A stretch of 64,000 nucleotides of DNA from assembly GCF_000734895.2 (NCBI RefSeq), contig NZ_CP011382.1, positions 3,822,700-3,886,699 of the forward strand, read 5' to 3'. Both the position numbers and the translations under genes were made by a program. Source of the DNA: Calothrix sp. 336/3 (GTDB lineage Bacteria > Cyanobacteriota > Cyanobacteriia > Cyanobacteriales > Nostocaceae). This document shows, piece by piece, positions 1-9,376 of the stretch. Numbering within the stretch: position 1 is the first letter of the stretch; each line of letters starts with the position of its first letter. The notes beneath the pieces are model-generated. The model searched no databases. It worked only from the letters and a program-made list of their open reading frames with translations, and was not told where the DNA came from.

Positions 1-270
1 CGCCTCTAGGAGAAAGTTATTGATAATAATTATAGTTTGTCCATGATGTAAATTTTATCTAACCTTAGTTAGAGATGATTTTTAACCTCTATAAATATTC
101 CCTTATTAAGAATCTCTATTGATAAAATACCTATTCTGAGCGATCGCTATCCTTACTCCCATAGATTTATGTCCTAGATTTTGGCGATCGCTTTCCCAGG
201 TGCAGGATATAAGCTCTACAATCTTCTCTGACACAAAGTAATTATTCCGGACAAGTTGACTCCGTTTCCT
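1..270. other. Spacer upstream of dapL
   Basis: No convincing gene is seen. The stretch is AT-rich with two HIP1-like GCGATCGC sites near 140 and 184. A minus-strand frame runs through 106-363, but it overlaps the dapL start and has no recognisable protein features, so it is treated as chance. The dapL promoter must lie here or upstream; I cannot assign its boxes. Confidence 0.5.
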
Positions 271-1500
271 ATGGCAACGATTAACAATAACTATCTCAAG
301 CTGAAAGCAGGTTATCTTTTTCCCGAAATCGCTCGTCGGGTGAATTCTTTTGCCCAAGCTCACCCAGAAGCCCCAATTATTCGTCTGGGTATTGGTGATG
401 TCACTGAGCCATTACCTAGTGCTTGTCGTCAGGCAATGATTCAAGCAGTGGAAGATATGGGCGATCGCTCTACTTTTAAAGGTTATGGTCCCGAACAGGG
501 CTATGAATGGCTAAGGGAAAAGATTGCCATCCATGATTTTCAATCTCGTGGATGTGATATCGATGCCTCGGAAATTTTTATCTCTGATGGTTCTAAATGC
601 GACACAGGTAACATTCTCGATATTTTCGGTAATGACAATACTATCGCCGTCACAGATCCTGTCTATCCTGTCTATGTAGACACTAATGTTATGGCAGGAC
701 ATACGGGAGATATTAATGATAAGGGTGAATACACAGGTTTAGTTTATCTACCCATTTCAGCAGAAAATAACTTCACTGCCCAAATTCCCTCACAAAAAGT
801 AGATTTAATCTACCTCTGCTTCCCTAACAATCCTACTGGGGCAACTGCAACCAAGGAACATCTGACAGCTTGGGTAGAATATGCCAAAGCCAATAATTCG
901 ATTATTTTCTTTGATGCTGCCTACGAGGCATTTATTACCGATCCAGATATTCCCCATTCTATCTATGAAATAGAAGGTGCTAGGGAATGTGCCATCGAGT
1001 TTCGCTCTTTCTCGAAAAATGCTGGTTTTACAGGAACCCGATGTGCGTTAACTGTAGTTCCCAAAACTTTAACCGCAAAAGCCAGTGATGGTTCGGATGT
1101 TGAACTGTGGAAACTTTGGAACCGTCGTCAATCTACCAAGTTTAACGGTGTATCTTATATTGTTCAACGAGGCGCAGAAGCTGTTTACTCCGAGGAAGGT
1201 AAATCGCAGACTAGGGCATTAATTAACTTCTATATGGAAAATGCCCAAATCATCCGCCAAGAACTGACCAATGCTAATCTCAAAGTCTATGGAGGTGTGA
1301 ATGCACCCTATGTTTGGGTACAAACACCAAATGGTTTATCTAGCTGGGATTTCTTCGACAAATTACTTCATACTTGCAATGTCGTTGGTACTCCTGGCTC
1401 TGGCTTTGGTGCTGCTGGTGAAGGTTACTTCCGTATTTCTGCTTTCAACAGTCGAGAAAATGTCCTAGAAGCAATGAAACGGATTATAGACAAGTTATAA
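271..1500 (+). CDS. dapL: LL-diaminopimelate aminotransferase
   Basis: The product is a pyridoxal-phosphate aminotransferase that converts tetrahydrodipicolinate plus glutamate directly to LL-diaminopimelate. This is the one-step branch of lysine and peptidoglycan precursor synthesis used by cyanobacteria, plants and Chlamydia. The 409-residue product begins [20 protein letters not shown], the typical DapL amino end. It has the glycine/proline substrate loop FPNNPTGAT and the PLP-lysine motif [10 protein letters not shown] with Lys near residue 249. Length matches the family (about 410). An in-frame TTG lies 15 bases upstream at 256, but the ATG fits the family start better. The gene stands alone, followed by a strong terminator hairpin. 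Confidence 0.95.
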   Translation: MATINNNYLKLKAGYLFPEIARRVNSFAQAHPEAPIIRLGIGDVTEPLPSACRQAMIQAVEDMGDRSTFKGYGPEQGYEWLREKIAIHDFQSRGCDIDASEIFISDGSKCDTGNILDIFGNDNTIAVTDPVYPVYVDTNVMAGHTGDINDKGEYTGLVYLPISAENNFTAQIPSQKVDLIYLCFPNNPTGATATKEHLTAWVEYAKANNSIIFFDAAYEAFITDPDIPHSIYEIEGARECAIEFRSFSKNAGFTGTRCALTVVPKTLTAKASDGSDVELWKLWNRRQSTKFNGVSYIVQRGAEAVYSEEGKSQTRALINFYMENAQIIRQELTNANLKVYGGVNAPYVWVQTPNGLSSWDFFDKLLHTCNVVGTPGSGFGAAGEGYFRISAFNSRENVLEAMKRIIDKL

Positions 1501-1570
1501 CAAGGGACATAGGCAAAATTCTGGGGCAAAGATAAAATCTTCGTTGCCGAAATTCCCTTAAAGCTGATTG

Positions 1571-1600
1571 AGAGACACAAACTGTGTCTCTTTCCTATTT
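1571..1600 (+). terminator. Rho-independent-like terminator of dapL
   Basis: A perfect 9-bp stem (AGAGACACA at 1571-1579 with TGTGTCTCT at 1583-1591) closes a 3-base loop and runs into TTTCCTATTT. It lies about 70 bases after the dapL stop codon on the same strand. Confidence 0.8.
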
Positions 1601-2220
1601 ATATTAATTATTGTAAATACAGCGACTTTTTGTGAAGTTTATTAAAGAGAATTCAGGTCATGAATGGAGAATATATTAACTTTTACCCCAAATCTGAACA
1701 TATATTGCGAAAAATTAAAAACATTGCTCCTACTTAGGATAATTTAAATCACATAGCATTTATTTTTGTAAACCAATATTGCATAATCTCAAAATTTTAA
1801 ATGTCATTTAAATGACATCCGAAAAGCTGTATCCCTTATATATAAATACCTCGATAGACTTATTAAGTATTGTGTAGCTTGTGTGCAATTACTTATTAAA
1901 AATTAAATAAAAACAATTGCTAGGTATAAAGAATTAATGTAAAAAATAATTTATAGAGCCGGGTAAATTCCCCAACTAAATCAATCATCATCAAACCAAT
2001 GTATCTAGGATTTTTCCTGGAATGCAGTGATGATATTTTGTGCGATTTTTAATTCTAATTGGTCTGTATTTAGAGGAATACCCAACTATCCCGGCATTTG
2101 GGGAAAACTGTTTGGCGAATTCCTCAGATAAGCAACTCGCTTGATTTCTTCTCTACTAAATTTACGATAGTAGGTATCGAGTTGGGTTGTGTACACACTT
2201 GAAAGTAAGTGAAATCAACC
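1601..2220. other. AT-rich spacer and leader upstream of psbA copy 1
   Basis: The stretch is very AT-rich with no full-length gene. The part from about 2005 to 2213 reads on the minus strand as a decayed protein tail, listed separately. The psbA start lies immediately beyond it. I could not assign -35/-10 boxes for psbA with confidence. Confidence 0.5.
2005..2213 (-). pseudogene. Remnant of an unrecognised protein tail, in-frame TAG
   Basis: Reading leftwards from about 2213, one frame gives a protein-like stretch containing TQLDTYYRKF, then SREEIKRVAYLR, then SFPQMPG. A TAG stop follows at 2086-2088. The same frame then continues as LGIPLNTDQLELKIAQNI and AFQEKS to a second TAG at 2005-2007. 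Sensible composition on both sides of the first stop suggests a decayed carboxyl-terminal gene fragment. No start with a ribosome site is visible. I do not recognise the family. The fragment ends where the psbA leader begins. Confidence 0.4.
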
Positions 2221-3303
2221 ATGACCACAACAATCAGAAGAAGCGAAGGCGGTAATGCCTGGTCACGCTTCTGCAACTGGATTACTAGCACCAGTAACCG
2301 GATTTATGTCGGCTGGTTTGGTGTGCTAATGATTCCTTGTTTGTTAGCTGCAACTATCTGTTTTATCATTGCCTTTGTCGCGGCTCCACCTGTTGACATC
2401 GATGGGATTCGTGAGCCCGTTGCTGGTTCTTTAATTTACGGCAACAATATCATTTCCGGTGCTGTTATCCCCTCATCCAATGCAATTGGATTGCACTTTT
2501 ACCCCATTTGGGAAGCTGCTTCCCTCGATGAATGGCTCTACAACGGTGGTCCATACCAATTAGTTGTCTTCCATTTCACCATCGGTATTTTCTGCTGGAT
2601 GGGTCGTCAATGGGAGTTGAGCTACCGCTTAGGAATGCGTCCTTGGATTTGTGTTGCTTACTCCGCACCTGTAGCAGCAGCAACTTCCGTATTTCTGATT
2701 TACCCCATCGGACAAGGTTCCTTCTCTGATGGTATGCCTTTAGGTATTTCCGGAACCTTTAACTTTATGTTTGTGTTCCAAGCAGAGCACAACATTTTGA
2801 TGCATCCCTTCCATATGTTGGGTGTTGCGGGTGTATTCGGTGGTTCCTTGTTCAGTGCGATGCATGGTTCCTTAGTGACATCTTCCTTAGTGAGAGAAAC
2901 CAGCGAAACCGAGTCTCTCAACTATGGTTATAAGTTTGGACAAGAGGAAGAAACCTACAACATCGTTGCTGCTCACGGTTACTTTGGTCGCTTAATTTTC
3001 CAATATGCGTCCTTCAACAATAGCCGTAGTTTGCACTTCTTCCTGGGTGCATGGCCCGTTGTTTGTATCTGGTTTACAGCTTTAGGTATTAGTACCATGG
3101 CATTCAACCTGAATGGTTTCAACTTTAACCAATCAGTGCTGGATTCCCAAGGTCGAGTCATTAACACCTGGGCTGATGTTCTCAACCGTGCCAACTTAGG
3201 TATGGAAGTAATGCACGAGCGGAATGCTCACAACTTCCCCTTAGACTTAGCTGCTAGTGCTGAAGCTCCTGTTGCTCTGCAAGCACCTGCAATCCATGGC
3301 TAA
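2221..3303 (+). CDS. psbA: Photosystem II D1 protein, divergent copy
   Basis: The product is the D1 reaction-centre subunit of photosystem II in the thylakoid membrane, binding P680 chlorophyll, pheophytin, QB and the Mn cluster. The start is the ATG at 2221, giving the usual 360 residues (MTTT...); a GTG at 2209 would add four atypical residues. Key ligands are present: Tyr161, His190, His198, His215, His272, Ser264, Asp170, Glu189, His332, Glu333, Asp342 and Ala344. Residue 130 is Gln, as in low-light D1:1 forms. Compared with the second copy in this window there are about 35 differences, including Trp126 for Tyr, Thr120 for Leu and Cys282 for Gly. Phe158 and Thr286 are retained, so it does not match the microaerobic D1-prime signature. 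It is probably a conditionally expressed functional isoform (inference). Confidence 0.95.
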   Translation: MTTTIRRSEGGNAWSRFCNWITSTSNRIYVGWFGVLMIPCLLAATICFIIAFVAAPPVDIDGIREPVAGSLIYGNNIISGAVIPSSNAIGLHFYPIWEAASLDEWLYNGGPYQLVVFHFTIGIFCWMGRQWELSYRLGMRPWICVAYSAPVAAATSVFLIYPIGQGSFSDGMPLGISGTFNFMFVFQAEHNILMHPFHMLGVAGVFGGSLFSAMHGSLVTSSLVRETSETESLNYGYKFGQEEETYNIVAAHGYFGRLIFQYASFNNSRSLHFFLGAWPVVCIWFTALGISTMAFNLNGFNFNQSVLDSQGRVINTWADVLNRANLGMEVMHERNAHNFPLDLAASAEAPVALQAPAIHG

Positions 3304-3328
3304 TATTTAGCTACTGATAAATTTAAAG

Positions 3329-3352
3329 CGCTCCCAAGGGGGGCGTTTTTTT
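3329..3352 (+). terminator. Terminator of psbA copy 1
   Basis: A 7-bp GC-rich stem (CGCTCCC at 3329-3335 with GGGGGCG at 3339-3345, one G-U pair) is followed by seven T residues. It starts 26 bases after the psbA stop. Confidence 0.85.
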
Positions 3353-3472
3353 ATGTCAATTAGAGATTTTTCAAAATATTTATTCTCTCAAGGTACAATT
3401 GCTAAATTGTCACCTGTTTGTAATTACTAATTATTGTTTTAGGTTTTGACTAGAATTTTGAGAATTCAATTT

Positions 3473-3500
3473 AAAATCTAAAATCTCAAATCTAAAATTC
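3473..3500 (+). repeat. Heptanucleotide tandem repeat (STRR-like)
   Basis: Four consecutive 7-base units read AAAATCT, AAAATCT, CAAATCT and AAAATTC, ending just before the malic enzyme start. Short tandemly repeated heptamers of this type are typical of filamentous cyanobacterial spacers. Confidence 0.6.
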
Positions 3501-3503
3501 ACG

Positions 3504-4895
3504 ATGGCAGACCTCACACCAAATTCCAGTTTTAGTTTAACTTTGCGTTTAGAGATACCCAATCGCATCGGGATGTTGGCAAGTGTCACCAAAGCGATCG
3601 CCACTTGTGGGGGTAACTTAGGTCAAATAGACTTAATAGAACAAACGCGACAAGTATCAATCCGTGATATTACTGTAGATGCTGCTAGTACTGACCATGC
3701 CGAAACCGTTGTGCAAGCAGTACAAGCCCTATCAGATATCAAGGTAATCAATGTCTATGACCGTACTTTTAATCTCCATCGAGGTGGTAAAATCAGCATC
3801 ACAAGCCGAATTCCTCTGAAGAGTGTCTCCGATTTGGCAATGGCATATACCCCTGGAGTCGGAAGGATTTGTCGTGCGATCGCCCAAAATCCAGAGGAAG
3901 TTTATAAACTGACTATCAAGCAAAATACTGTTGCTATTGTTACCGATGGTAGTGCCGTATTAGGTTTGGGCAACCTTGGTGCCGCAGCATCCTTACCTGT
4001 GATGGAAGGTAAAGCTATGCTATTCAAGGAGTTTGCTGGTATTGATGCCTTTCCTATCTGCTTGGCAACCCAGGATACCGATGAAATAGTCAAGACAGTG
4101 AAAAATTTAGCTCCTGTCTTCGGTGGTGTGAATTTAGAGGATATTGCTGCTCCCCGTTGCTTTGAGATTGAGGAAAGACTGCGACGGGAATTAGATATCC
4201 CTGTTTTTCACGATGACCAACATGGTACAGCAATTGTCACCCTGGCAGCGCTGTTTAATGCTCTGAAGTTAGTGCATAAATCCATGGATAAAATTCGCAT
4301 CGTGATTAATGGTGCCGGTGCCGCAGGTGTTGCCATTGCGCGGTTGTTGAAGAAAGCTGGAGCTGAGACTATCATCATGTGCGACTCTAAGGGAATTATC
4401 TCCATCAGTCGCAGTGATTTAACAGAAGAGAAAAAAGAATTTGCAGTCAAAGCTCAGGGTTCCCTTGCCGGAGCAATGCAAGGAGCCGATGTATTTATCG
4501 GTGTCAGCGCACCAGGTGTACTCACCCCGGAAATGGTGAAGGCAATGGCTAAGGAACCGATTGTTTTTGCCATGGCAAACCCCATACCAGAAATTCAGCC
4601 CGAACTGGTACAAAATGATGTTGCAGTTATGGCAACGGGACGTAGTGATTACCCCAATCAAATTAATAACGTATTAGCGTTTCCTGGTGTTTTTCGGGGG
4701 GCACTTGATTGTCGTGCCGAAACAATTACAACCTTGATGTACTTAGAAGCTGCCAGCGCGATCGCCTCCCTTGTCAAACCCTCGGATTTAGACAAAGAAC
4801 ATATTGTTCCTTCCGTATTTGATGAGCGTGTAGTCACTGCCGTTGCCGCAGCAGTACAACGAGCCGCACGACAAGAAGGAATTGCTCGCTGTTAG
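3504..4895 (+). CDS. NAD(P)-dependent malic enzyme with N-terminal ACT domain
   Basis: The product oxidatively decarboxylates malate to pyruvate. The 463-residue protein starts with an ACT-type regulatory domain (about residues 10-85, beginning FSLTLRLEIPNRIGMLASVT), implying allosteric control by a small ligand. A malic enzyme body follows: SDLAMAYTPGVG, the substrate region with VTDGSAVLGLGNLG and MEGKAMLFKEFA, the metal site near FHDDQHGTA, and a Rossmann NAD-binding motif VINGAGAAGVAIARLL. All are the usual bacterial short-type features. The ATG directly follows a heptad repeat with no strong ribosome site visible. It is monocistronic in appearance; the next gene is convergent. Confidence 0.93.
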   Translation: MADLTPNSSFSLTLRLEIPNRIGMLASVTKAIATCGGNLGQIDLIEQTRQVSIRDITVDAASTDHAETVVQAVQALSDIKVINVYDRTFNLHRGGKISITSRIPLKSVSDLAMAYTPGVGRICRAIAQNPEEVYKLTIKQNTVAIVTDGSAVLGLGNLGAAASLPVMEGKAMLFKEFAGIDAFPICLATQDTDEIVKTVKNLAPVFGGVNLEDIAAPRCFEIEERLRRELDIPVFHDDQHGTAIVTLAALFNALKLVHKSMDKIRIVINGAGAAGVAIARLLKKAGAETIIMCDSKGIISISRSDLTEEKKEFAVKAQGSLAGAMQGADVFIGVSAPGVLTPEMVKAMAKEPIVFAMANPIPEIQPELVQNDVAVMATGRSDYPNQINNVLAFPGVFRGALDCRAETITTLMYLEAASAIASLVKPSDLDKEHIVPSVFDERVVTAVAAAVQRAARQEGIARC

Positions 4896-4924
4896 AGAAA
4901 TCCTTTTCCCTCGTAAAAATCTGG

Positions 4925-4965
4925 AGTGCTGAACCCTCAAACAAACTCTTTTTGAACTCAGCACT
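4925..4965. terminator. Hairpin between convergent genes
   Basis: An 8-bp inverted repeat (AGTGCTGA at 4925-4932 with TCAGCACT at 4958-4965) encloses a loop that contains CTCTTTTTG. It lies between the convergent malic enzyme and peptidase genes and could stop transcription from either side. There is no long T-run directly after the stem. Confidence 0.5.
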
Positions 4966-4970
4966 TTCCA

Positions 4971-5780
4971 TCATCTTCTGGCATTAGCAAAAACACTCCC
5001 CGCGTTGGGAGAACCCACATATCTCCAATGCCAAGGCTCAAAACTCACACCTTGGGGATTATTGCGAGGAAAAGATAACTCAAAGCCAAATTCCTGAGCA
5101 TGTTTCTTTAGCCAAAGATAAGTATCAGTTTTTTCAAACTCAAAAGCTAAATCTAAACGTGGTGACTTGCCATCGGCTAAATCCACGGCAAAACCTGTGT
5201 GGTGTTCGCTATAACCAGCAGGAGCGCTGATTTTTGCTGCTTCCTTGGCTGAACCTTTGCGTTGAGTTTGTTGTTGAAATAGCTTCTGTTGTTGGGCAAT
5301 GGTTCGATAACCAGACACAGGAATTATCCAAACACCCTTTTCTCTGGCAGCATAAATCATTTTCATTAACGATAAAGCGGCTTCTGGGCGCAATGATTCA
5401 TATCTTTGTGATGCTCCACTGGCATAGCTACTGACAATTATCATTTGGTTGGGGTTAGCTTCTGCATATTGCAAATGTCCATAGGATGTTTTCTGCTTGC
5501 CAACAGTCACAGGTGGTTTTTGAGGAGAATCCTTGGTTGCAACTTTCGGAGTATCGAAAATCTCAGTATTCACTGTCACCGGAGAGTTATTGATGGGTAC
5601 TGCGGCAAGAGCATTGATATCTGTTGTTGGTGATGCAGTGACTTGTGGAGTCACGACTTGAGCAACTTTGGCGGGAGAAAGTTTCAGCCACAACACACCG
5701 GAAAAAATAATGCTACTAGCAACAAAAGTTGCGATAATAATAATACGTAGGTAATAGGGAATTCTTTTCCAAAATTGCAT
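4971..5780 (-). CDS. VanY/DacB-type D-Ala-D-Ala carboxypeptidase (M15 family)
   Basis: The product is a peptidoglycan-trimming zinc carboxypeptidase, predicted to be membrane-anchored and periplasmic. The 269-residue protein has one N-terminal membrane segment (about residues 11-31), a Thr/Pro-rich linker to about residue 95, and an M15B catalytic domain. The domain shows SGYRTIAQQQKLF, the zinc-site block SEHHTGFAVDLAD and the closing motif EPWHWRYVG. It lies 35 bases downstream of the Ser/Thr kinase gene on the same strand, so the two probably form one transcript. A link between kinase signalling and wall remodelling is an inference from that pairing only. Confidence 0.85.
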   Translation of the reverse strand: MQFWKRIPYYLRIIIIATFVASSIIFSGVLWLKLSPAKVAQVVTPQVTASPTTDINALAAVPINNSPVTVNTEIFDTPKVATKDSPQKPPVTVGKQKTSYGHLQYAEANPNQMIIVSSYASGASQRYESLRPEAALSLMKMIYAAREKGVWIIPVSGYRTIAQQQKLFQQQTQRKGSAKEAAKISAPAGYSEHHTGFAVDLADGKSPRLDLAFEFEKTDTYLWLKKHAQEFGFELSFPRNNPQGVSFEPWHWRYVGSPNAGSVFANARR

Positions 5781-5815
5781 ATTTCTGAGTTAATAAATAA
5801 TCCGGAAAAATCAAG

Positions 5816-7594
5816 CTAATTACTGATAATTTTGCTATCAGATATTTTCCAGGTTCCATCAATTGATTCTAAGTTGTAGCGTACTGTCCGGGTTTTATAG
5901 TCACTTTCCTTCGGAATAATATTTCCATTTCTATCAAATAAAGTCCGCTCCTCTGTAACTTTGACTTGAATTGTTGCTTGATTATCTTTCACAGAAAATT
6001 CATCCACATTATCAATTTTTTGTACCCCGTACTTATAATAGTGACCATCTTCCTTTAAAGAATTGATAGAGCCATCTTTCCCCGCAGCACTTTCGTATTG
6101 TTGACCTGTAGTCAACTGTGCTGCGATTTCTGTATTGTACGGAGGGGCAAACATGACTTTTTTTGCCTGTAACCACTGTTGAATTAAATCCTGAGCAGCA
6201 GTTTGACTCAGGGAAGTGCTGACAGCGCTTGTGCCAGTATATTTAGAATTATTAGTTGATGGAGTTGTTTGAGAATTAGATACTTTCTGGGAATCAGTTG
6301 TGGTGTCAGAATTTCCCGTATTGGAAGTATTTATAGGAGTTGGTTTTATCTCACTGACTGCTTTACTTGTAGGTGTTGTGGTTTCACTACTGAGATTATT
6401 GCTAGGTTGAGCAGTTGGTGAAGCTGTAATAGTTTCAGAAGTAACTAGAGGTGTTTGGCGATCGCTAATATTTTGTTGCTGCCAAAACCACCATCCACCA
6501 ATTACCGTTAATCCCAGACATCCACCAATCATCAAACCCTGTTGCCACCAGGGAATGACATGTTTGGGGGGAATAACCAAGGGTACAGAATTTTGATTGA
6601 TGACAGTGGATGGTTGTGGAGATGGTGGTACGGGAGGAGAAGCAACGGTGGGAGGTAAGGGAGTATTAACTGCCACGGGTTGAGGAGTTGGAGCAGAAAT
6701 TACCGTTGGTTTGCTAATAACTGGAGGTGTGGGAGGAACCGTTGGAGGTATAACAAGGGGAGTTTGGGGATTTTGGATAGCAGCAAGCATTTCTTTGGAG
6801 TTGAAATAGCGATCGCGGGGTGACTTTTTAATTGCTTTATCCAAAACATCCGCAAAACTAGAGTTGATATTCCCCGCAAAATGCCGCCATAAAATTTCTC
6901 CAGTGGGAGCATCAAAGGTTAAATTTTGTGGCATCCTCCCAGTCAGCAGATAGATTGCCGTTAGTCCTAAACTATATAAATCACTAGAAAATAAGGGTTT
7001 ACCGATGGATTGTTCTCCAGGCATAAAACCTGGTGTACCAATGACAATTGATTTACTGGCATTTCCTGGTGAACCTAACACCTCGGTTTGCATGGTAACT
7101 TTGACTGCACCAAAATCAATTAAAACTGGCTTGCTATCGGAATTACGCAAAATAATATTATCTGGTTTGATATCCCGATGTACCATACGCTGACTATGGA
7201 TAAAATCCAGCACAGGTAAAAGATTTAAGAGAATTTCCTTAACAGCATTTTCTGTCATCAGTCCATATTGTTGAACTTTTTGAGTCAGAGTTTGCCCTTG
7301 AATATATTCCTGCACCAGATAAAATTGTCCATTTTCTGAGAAATAGGCATACAACCGAGGAATTTGATCACAGCGATCGCCTAACTCTTCCAAAATCGCT
7401 GCTTCCTGCTGAAATCTTTGCTGTACCAACTCGTACATCTGAGAGTTATTACTGATGGGTTTTAGCTGTTTAATGACACAACGCTTACCTGATGGCATTT
7501 GGGTATCTTCAGCCAAAAACGTTTCCCCGAATCCACCACCACCCAAAATACTTAGTACCTTGTAACGATTGTTGAGTAATGTTGATGTCATCAT
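5816..7594 (-). CDS. Membrane Ser/Thr protein kinase with ARC6-like IMS domain
   Basis: The product is a Hanks-type kinase of 592 residues. The kinase domain covers about residues 10-275: glycine loop LGGGGFGETFLAED, catalytic lysine in CVIKQLKP, catalytic loop HRDIKPDNII with Asp near 141, and metal-binding LIDFGAVK. A Pro/Thr-rich linker follows, then a single membrane helix (about 350-372, WWQQGLMIGGCLGLTVIGGW), then a Ser/Thr-rich spacer. The C-terminal domain of about 125 residues (AAQDLIQQWLQAKK to WKISDSKI) resembles the DUF4101/IMS domain of the ARC6/Ftn2 division family. Topology puts this domain on the extracytoplasmic side. It begins with two ATGs at 7594. The downstream partner is the M15 peptidase. 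Confidence 0.9.
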   Translation of the reverse strand: MMTSTLLNNRYKVLSILGGGGFGETFLAEDTQMPSGKRCVIKQLKPISNNSQMYELVQQRFQQEAAILEELGDRCDQIPRLYAYFSENGQFYLVQEYIQGQTLTQKVQQYGLMTENAVKEILLNLLPVLDFIHSQRMVHRDIKPDNIILRNSDSKPVLIDFGAVKVTMQTEVLGSPGNASKSIVIGTPGFMPGEQSIGKPLFSSDLYSLGLTAIYLLTGRMPQNLTFDAPTGEILWRHFAGNINSSFADVLDKAIKKSPRDRYFNSKEMLAAIQNPQTPLVIPPTVPPTPPVISKPTVISAPTPQPVAVNTPLPPTVASPPVPPSPQPSTVINQNSVPLVIPPKHVIPWWQQGLMIGGCLGLTVIGGWWFWQQQNISDRQTPLVTSETITASPTAQPSNNLSSETTTPTSKAVSEIKPTPINTSNTGNSDTTTDSQKVSNSQTTPSTNNSKYTGTSAVSTSLSQTAAQDLIQQWLQAKKVMFAPPYNTEIAAQLTTGQQYESAAGKDGSINSLKEDGHYYKYGVQKIDNVDEFSVKDNQATIQVKVTEERTLFDRNGNIIPKESDYKTRTVRYNLESIDGTWKISDSKIISN

Positions 7595-7862
7595 TTCCTC
7601 ACCATCTCATATAATTCCCTATCAGTTAATCATGGGAGCAACGACGCTGACTATATTATAGAAGCTTGTTTAAATTCCCTAAATTATAACTACAGTCATT
7701 AAATTGTGGATTTCTGGAAATATAACGATATAGATGAGCAATTCTCAAAAGACAAAATTTTATAGTATTAAAAGTTACATATTGACTTCCATGAGACAAA
7801 AAAGAGAAACGGGAATTTCCACATCTCTCATTCTGTAATCATTGAAGAATTTGATACAAAAC
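7595..7862. other. Spacer between kinase gene and psbA copy 2
   Basis: No gene is seen in this AT-rich stretch. It must hold the kinase promoter, reading left, and it follows the psbA terminator. Confidence 0.5.
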
Positions 7863-7893
7863 CAAAAAGCGCCCTCCCCGAAGGAAGAGCGCT
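7863..7893 (-). terminator. Strong terminator of psbA copy 2
   Basis: On the minus strand an 11-bp stem (AGCGCTCTTCC with GGGAGGGCGCT, G-U pairs allowed) closes a UUCG tetraloop and is followed by four U residues. It begins about 25 bases after the psbA stop. Confidence 0.9.
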
Positions 7894-7918
7894 CTTATCT
7901 CTTATCAAAAGTTAAGTA

Positions 7919-9001
7919 TTAACCATTGATAGCGGGAGCAGACAGAGCAACAGGAGCTTCAGCGCCAGCAGCCAAGTCTAAGGGGAAGTTGTGAGCGTTA
8001 CGCTCGTGCATTACTTCCATACCCAGGTTAGAACGGTTAACGATGTCAGCCCAGGTGTTGATAACACGACCTTGAGAGTCGATTACAGACTGGTTGAAGT
8101 TGAAACCGTTGAGGTTGAACGCCATGGTGCTTACGCCCAGTGCGGTGAACCAAATACCTACTACAGGCCAAGCTGCTAAGAAGAAGTGCAAGCTGCGGCT
8201 GTTGTTGAAGGAAGCGTATTGGAAAATCAAGCGACCGAAGTAACCGTGAGCAGCAACGATGTTGTAGGTTTCTTCTTCTTGACCGAATTTGTAACCGTAG
8301 TTTTGAGATTCGGTTTCGGTGGTTTCACGCACCAAGGAAGAGGTTACCAAAGAACCGTGCATTGCGCTGAATAAGCTACCGCCGAATACACCTGCTACAC
8401 CTAACATGTGGAAGGGGTGCATCAAAATGTTGTGCTCTGCTTGGAACACGAACATGAAGTTGAATGTACCGGAAATACCCAAGGGCATACCATCAGAGAA
8501 GGAACCTTGTCCGATGGGGTAAATCAAGAATACTGCGGTTGCTGCGGATACGGGTGCAGAGTATGCAACACAAATCCAAGGACGCATACCTAGACGGTAG
8601 GACAATTCCCACTGACGACCCATGTAGCAGAATACGCCAATCAGGAAGTGGAATACTACCAACTGGTAAGGACCACCGTTGTACAACCACTCATCTAAGG
8701 AAGCCGCTTCCCAGATGGGGTAGAAGTGAAGACCAATTGCGTTGGAGGAAGGAACAACTGCACCTGAGATGATGTTGTTTCCGTAGATTAAGGAACCTGC
8801 TACGGGTTCACGGATTCCGTCGATGTCTACTGGAGGCGCTGCTACAAATGCAATGATGAAGCAGGTGGTTGCTGCCAACAGGGTAGGAATCATCAGTACG
8901 CCGAACCAACCGATGTAAATCCGGTTGTCGGTGCTGGTGATCCAGTCGCAGAACCGTGCCCATACGTTGGCGCTTTCGCGTCTTTGTAAGGTTGTGGTCA
9001 T
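7919..9001 (-). CDS. psbA: Photosystem II D1 protein, canonical copy
   Basis: This is the 360-residue D1 subunit with all usual ligands (Tyr161, His190, His198, His215, Ser264, His272, Asp342, Ala344). It has the common residues Leu120, Tyr126, Gln130 and Gly282 that are changed in the other copy. Gln130 marks it as a D1:1-type form. The C-terminal extension after Ala344 is [15 protein letters not shown], to be removed by CtpA-type processing. The codons are noticeably more GC-rich and uniform than in neighbours, as expected for a very highly expressed gene. It has its own promoter-like boxes and a strong terminator, so it is monocistronic and probably the main psbA of the pair. Confidence 0.97.
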   Translation of the reverse strand: MTTTLQRRESANVWARFCDWITSTDNRIYIGWFGVLMIPTLLAATTCFIIAFVAAPPVDIDGIREPVAGSLIYGNNIISGAVVPSSNAIGLHFYPIWEAASLDEWLYNGGPYQLVVFHFLIGVFCYMGRQWELSYRLGMRPWICVAYSAPVSAATAVFLIYPIGQGSFSDGMPLGISGTFNFMFVFQAEHNILMHPFHMLGVAGVFGGSLFSAMHGSLVTSSLVRETTETESQNYGYKFGQEEETYNIVAAHGYFGRLIFQYASFNNSRSLHFFLAAWPVVGIWFTALGVSTMAFNLNGFNFNQSVIDSQGRVINTWADIVNRSNLGMEVMHERNAHNFPLDLAAGAEAPVALSAPAING

Positions 9002-9065
9002 GGTTTTATGATTGCTTTGGATAATATTTCTGAGAACCGAGTGCTTTTTTTCACCCGATGCAACT

Positions 9066-9094
9066 ATCTTATATTCTTTGTTGATTTTTGTAAA
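9066..9094 (-). promoter_or_regulatory. Candidate promoter of psbA copy 2
   Basis: Reading leftwards, TTTACA (9094-9089) and TAAGAT (9071-9066) are separated by 17 bases, about 65 bases before the ATG at 9001. This fits a sigma-70-type psbA promoter with a short leader. The boxes are imperfect. Confidence 0.45.
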
Positions 9095-9376
9095 GTAGTT
9101 TTAACGTAAATATGATTTTTACACCCTCTTCTATCACCTAAAATCAGGCGCAGGGCAGCTTTCGTAAATGAATGTAAATTTAGGCTTTGGCAAAATAGTT
9201 TACAAACAGGCTGATACATTCCATGGGATTGGACTCTAGCTGGGAGGATAAAAGTTTAAGCCAATAGTCTCAAACCCTTGTCATGAAAAGCTTTCCCATA
9301 CACATAACTCAGAAATATGGGAATTTTATAAATTGCCTTATATATAGATGATGTTAAATATGAGATGAGCAATTAC
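9095..9376. other. Spacer upstream of psbA copy 2
   Basis: No coding frame or RNA gene is recognised. The stretch is AT-rich and contains the region upstream of the psbA promoter and the 3' flank of the next minus-strand gene. Confidence 0.4.

Noticed and set aside
106..363. 85-codon frame on the minus strand across the dapL start
   Set aside because: It overlaps the clear dapL start, has no family features and no credible ribosome site.
2221..3303. psbA copy 1 as a rogue D1, chlorophyll f synthase or D1-prime
   Set aside because: All Mn and cofactor ligands are present, and Phe158 and Thr286 match ordinary D1.
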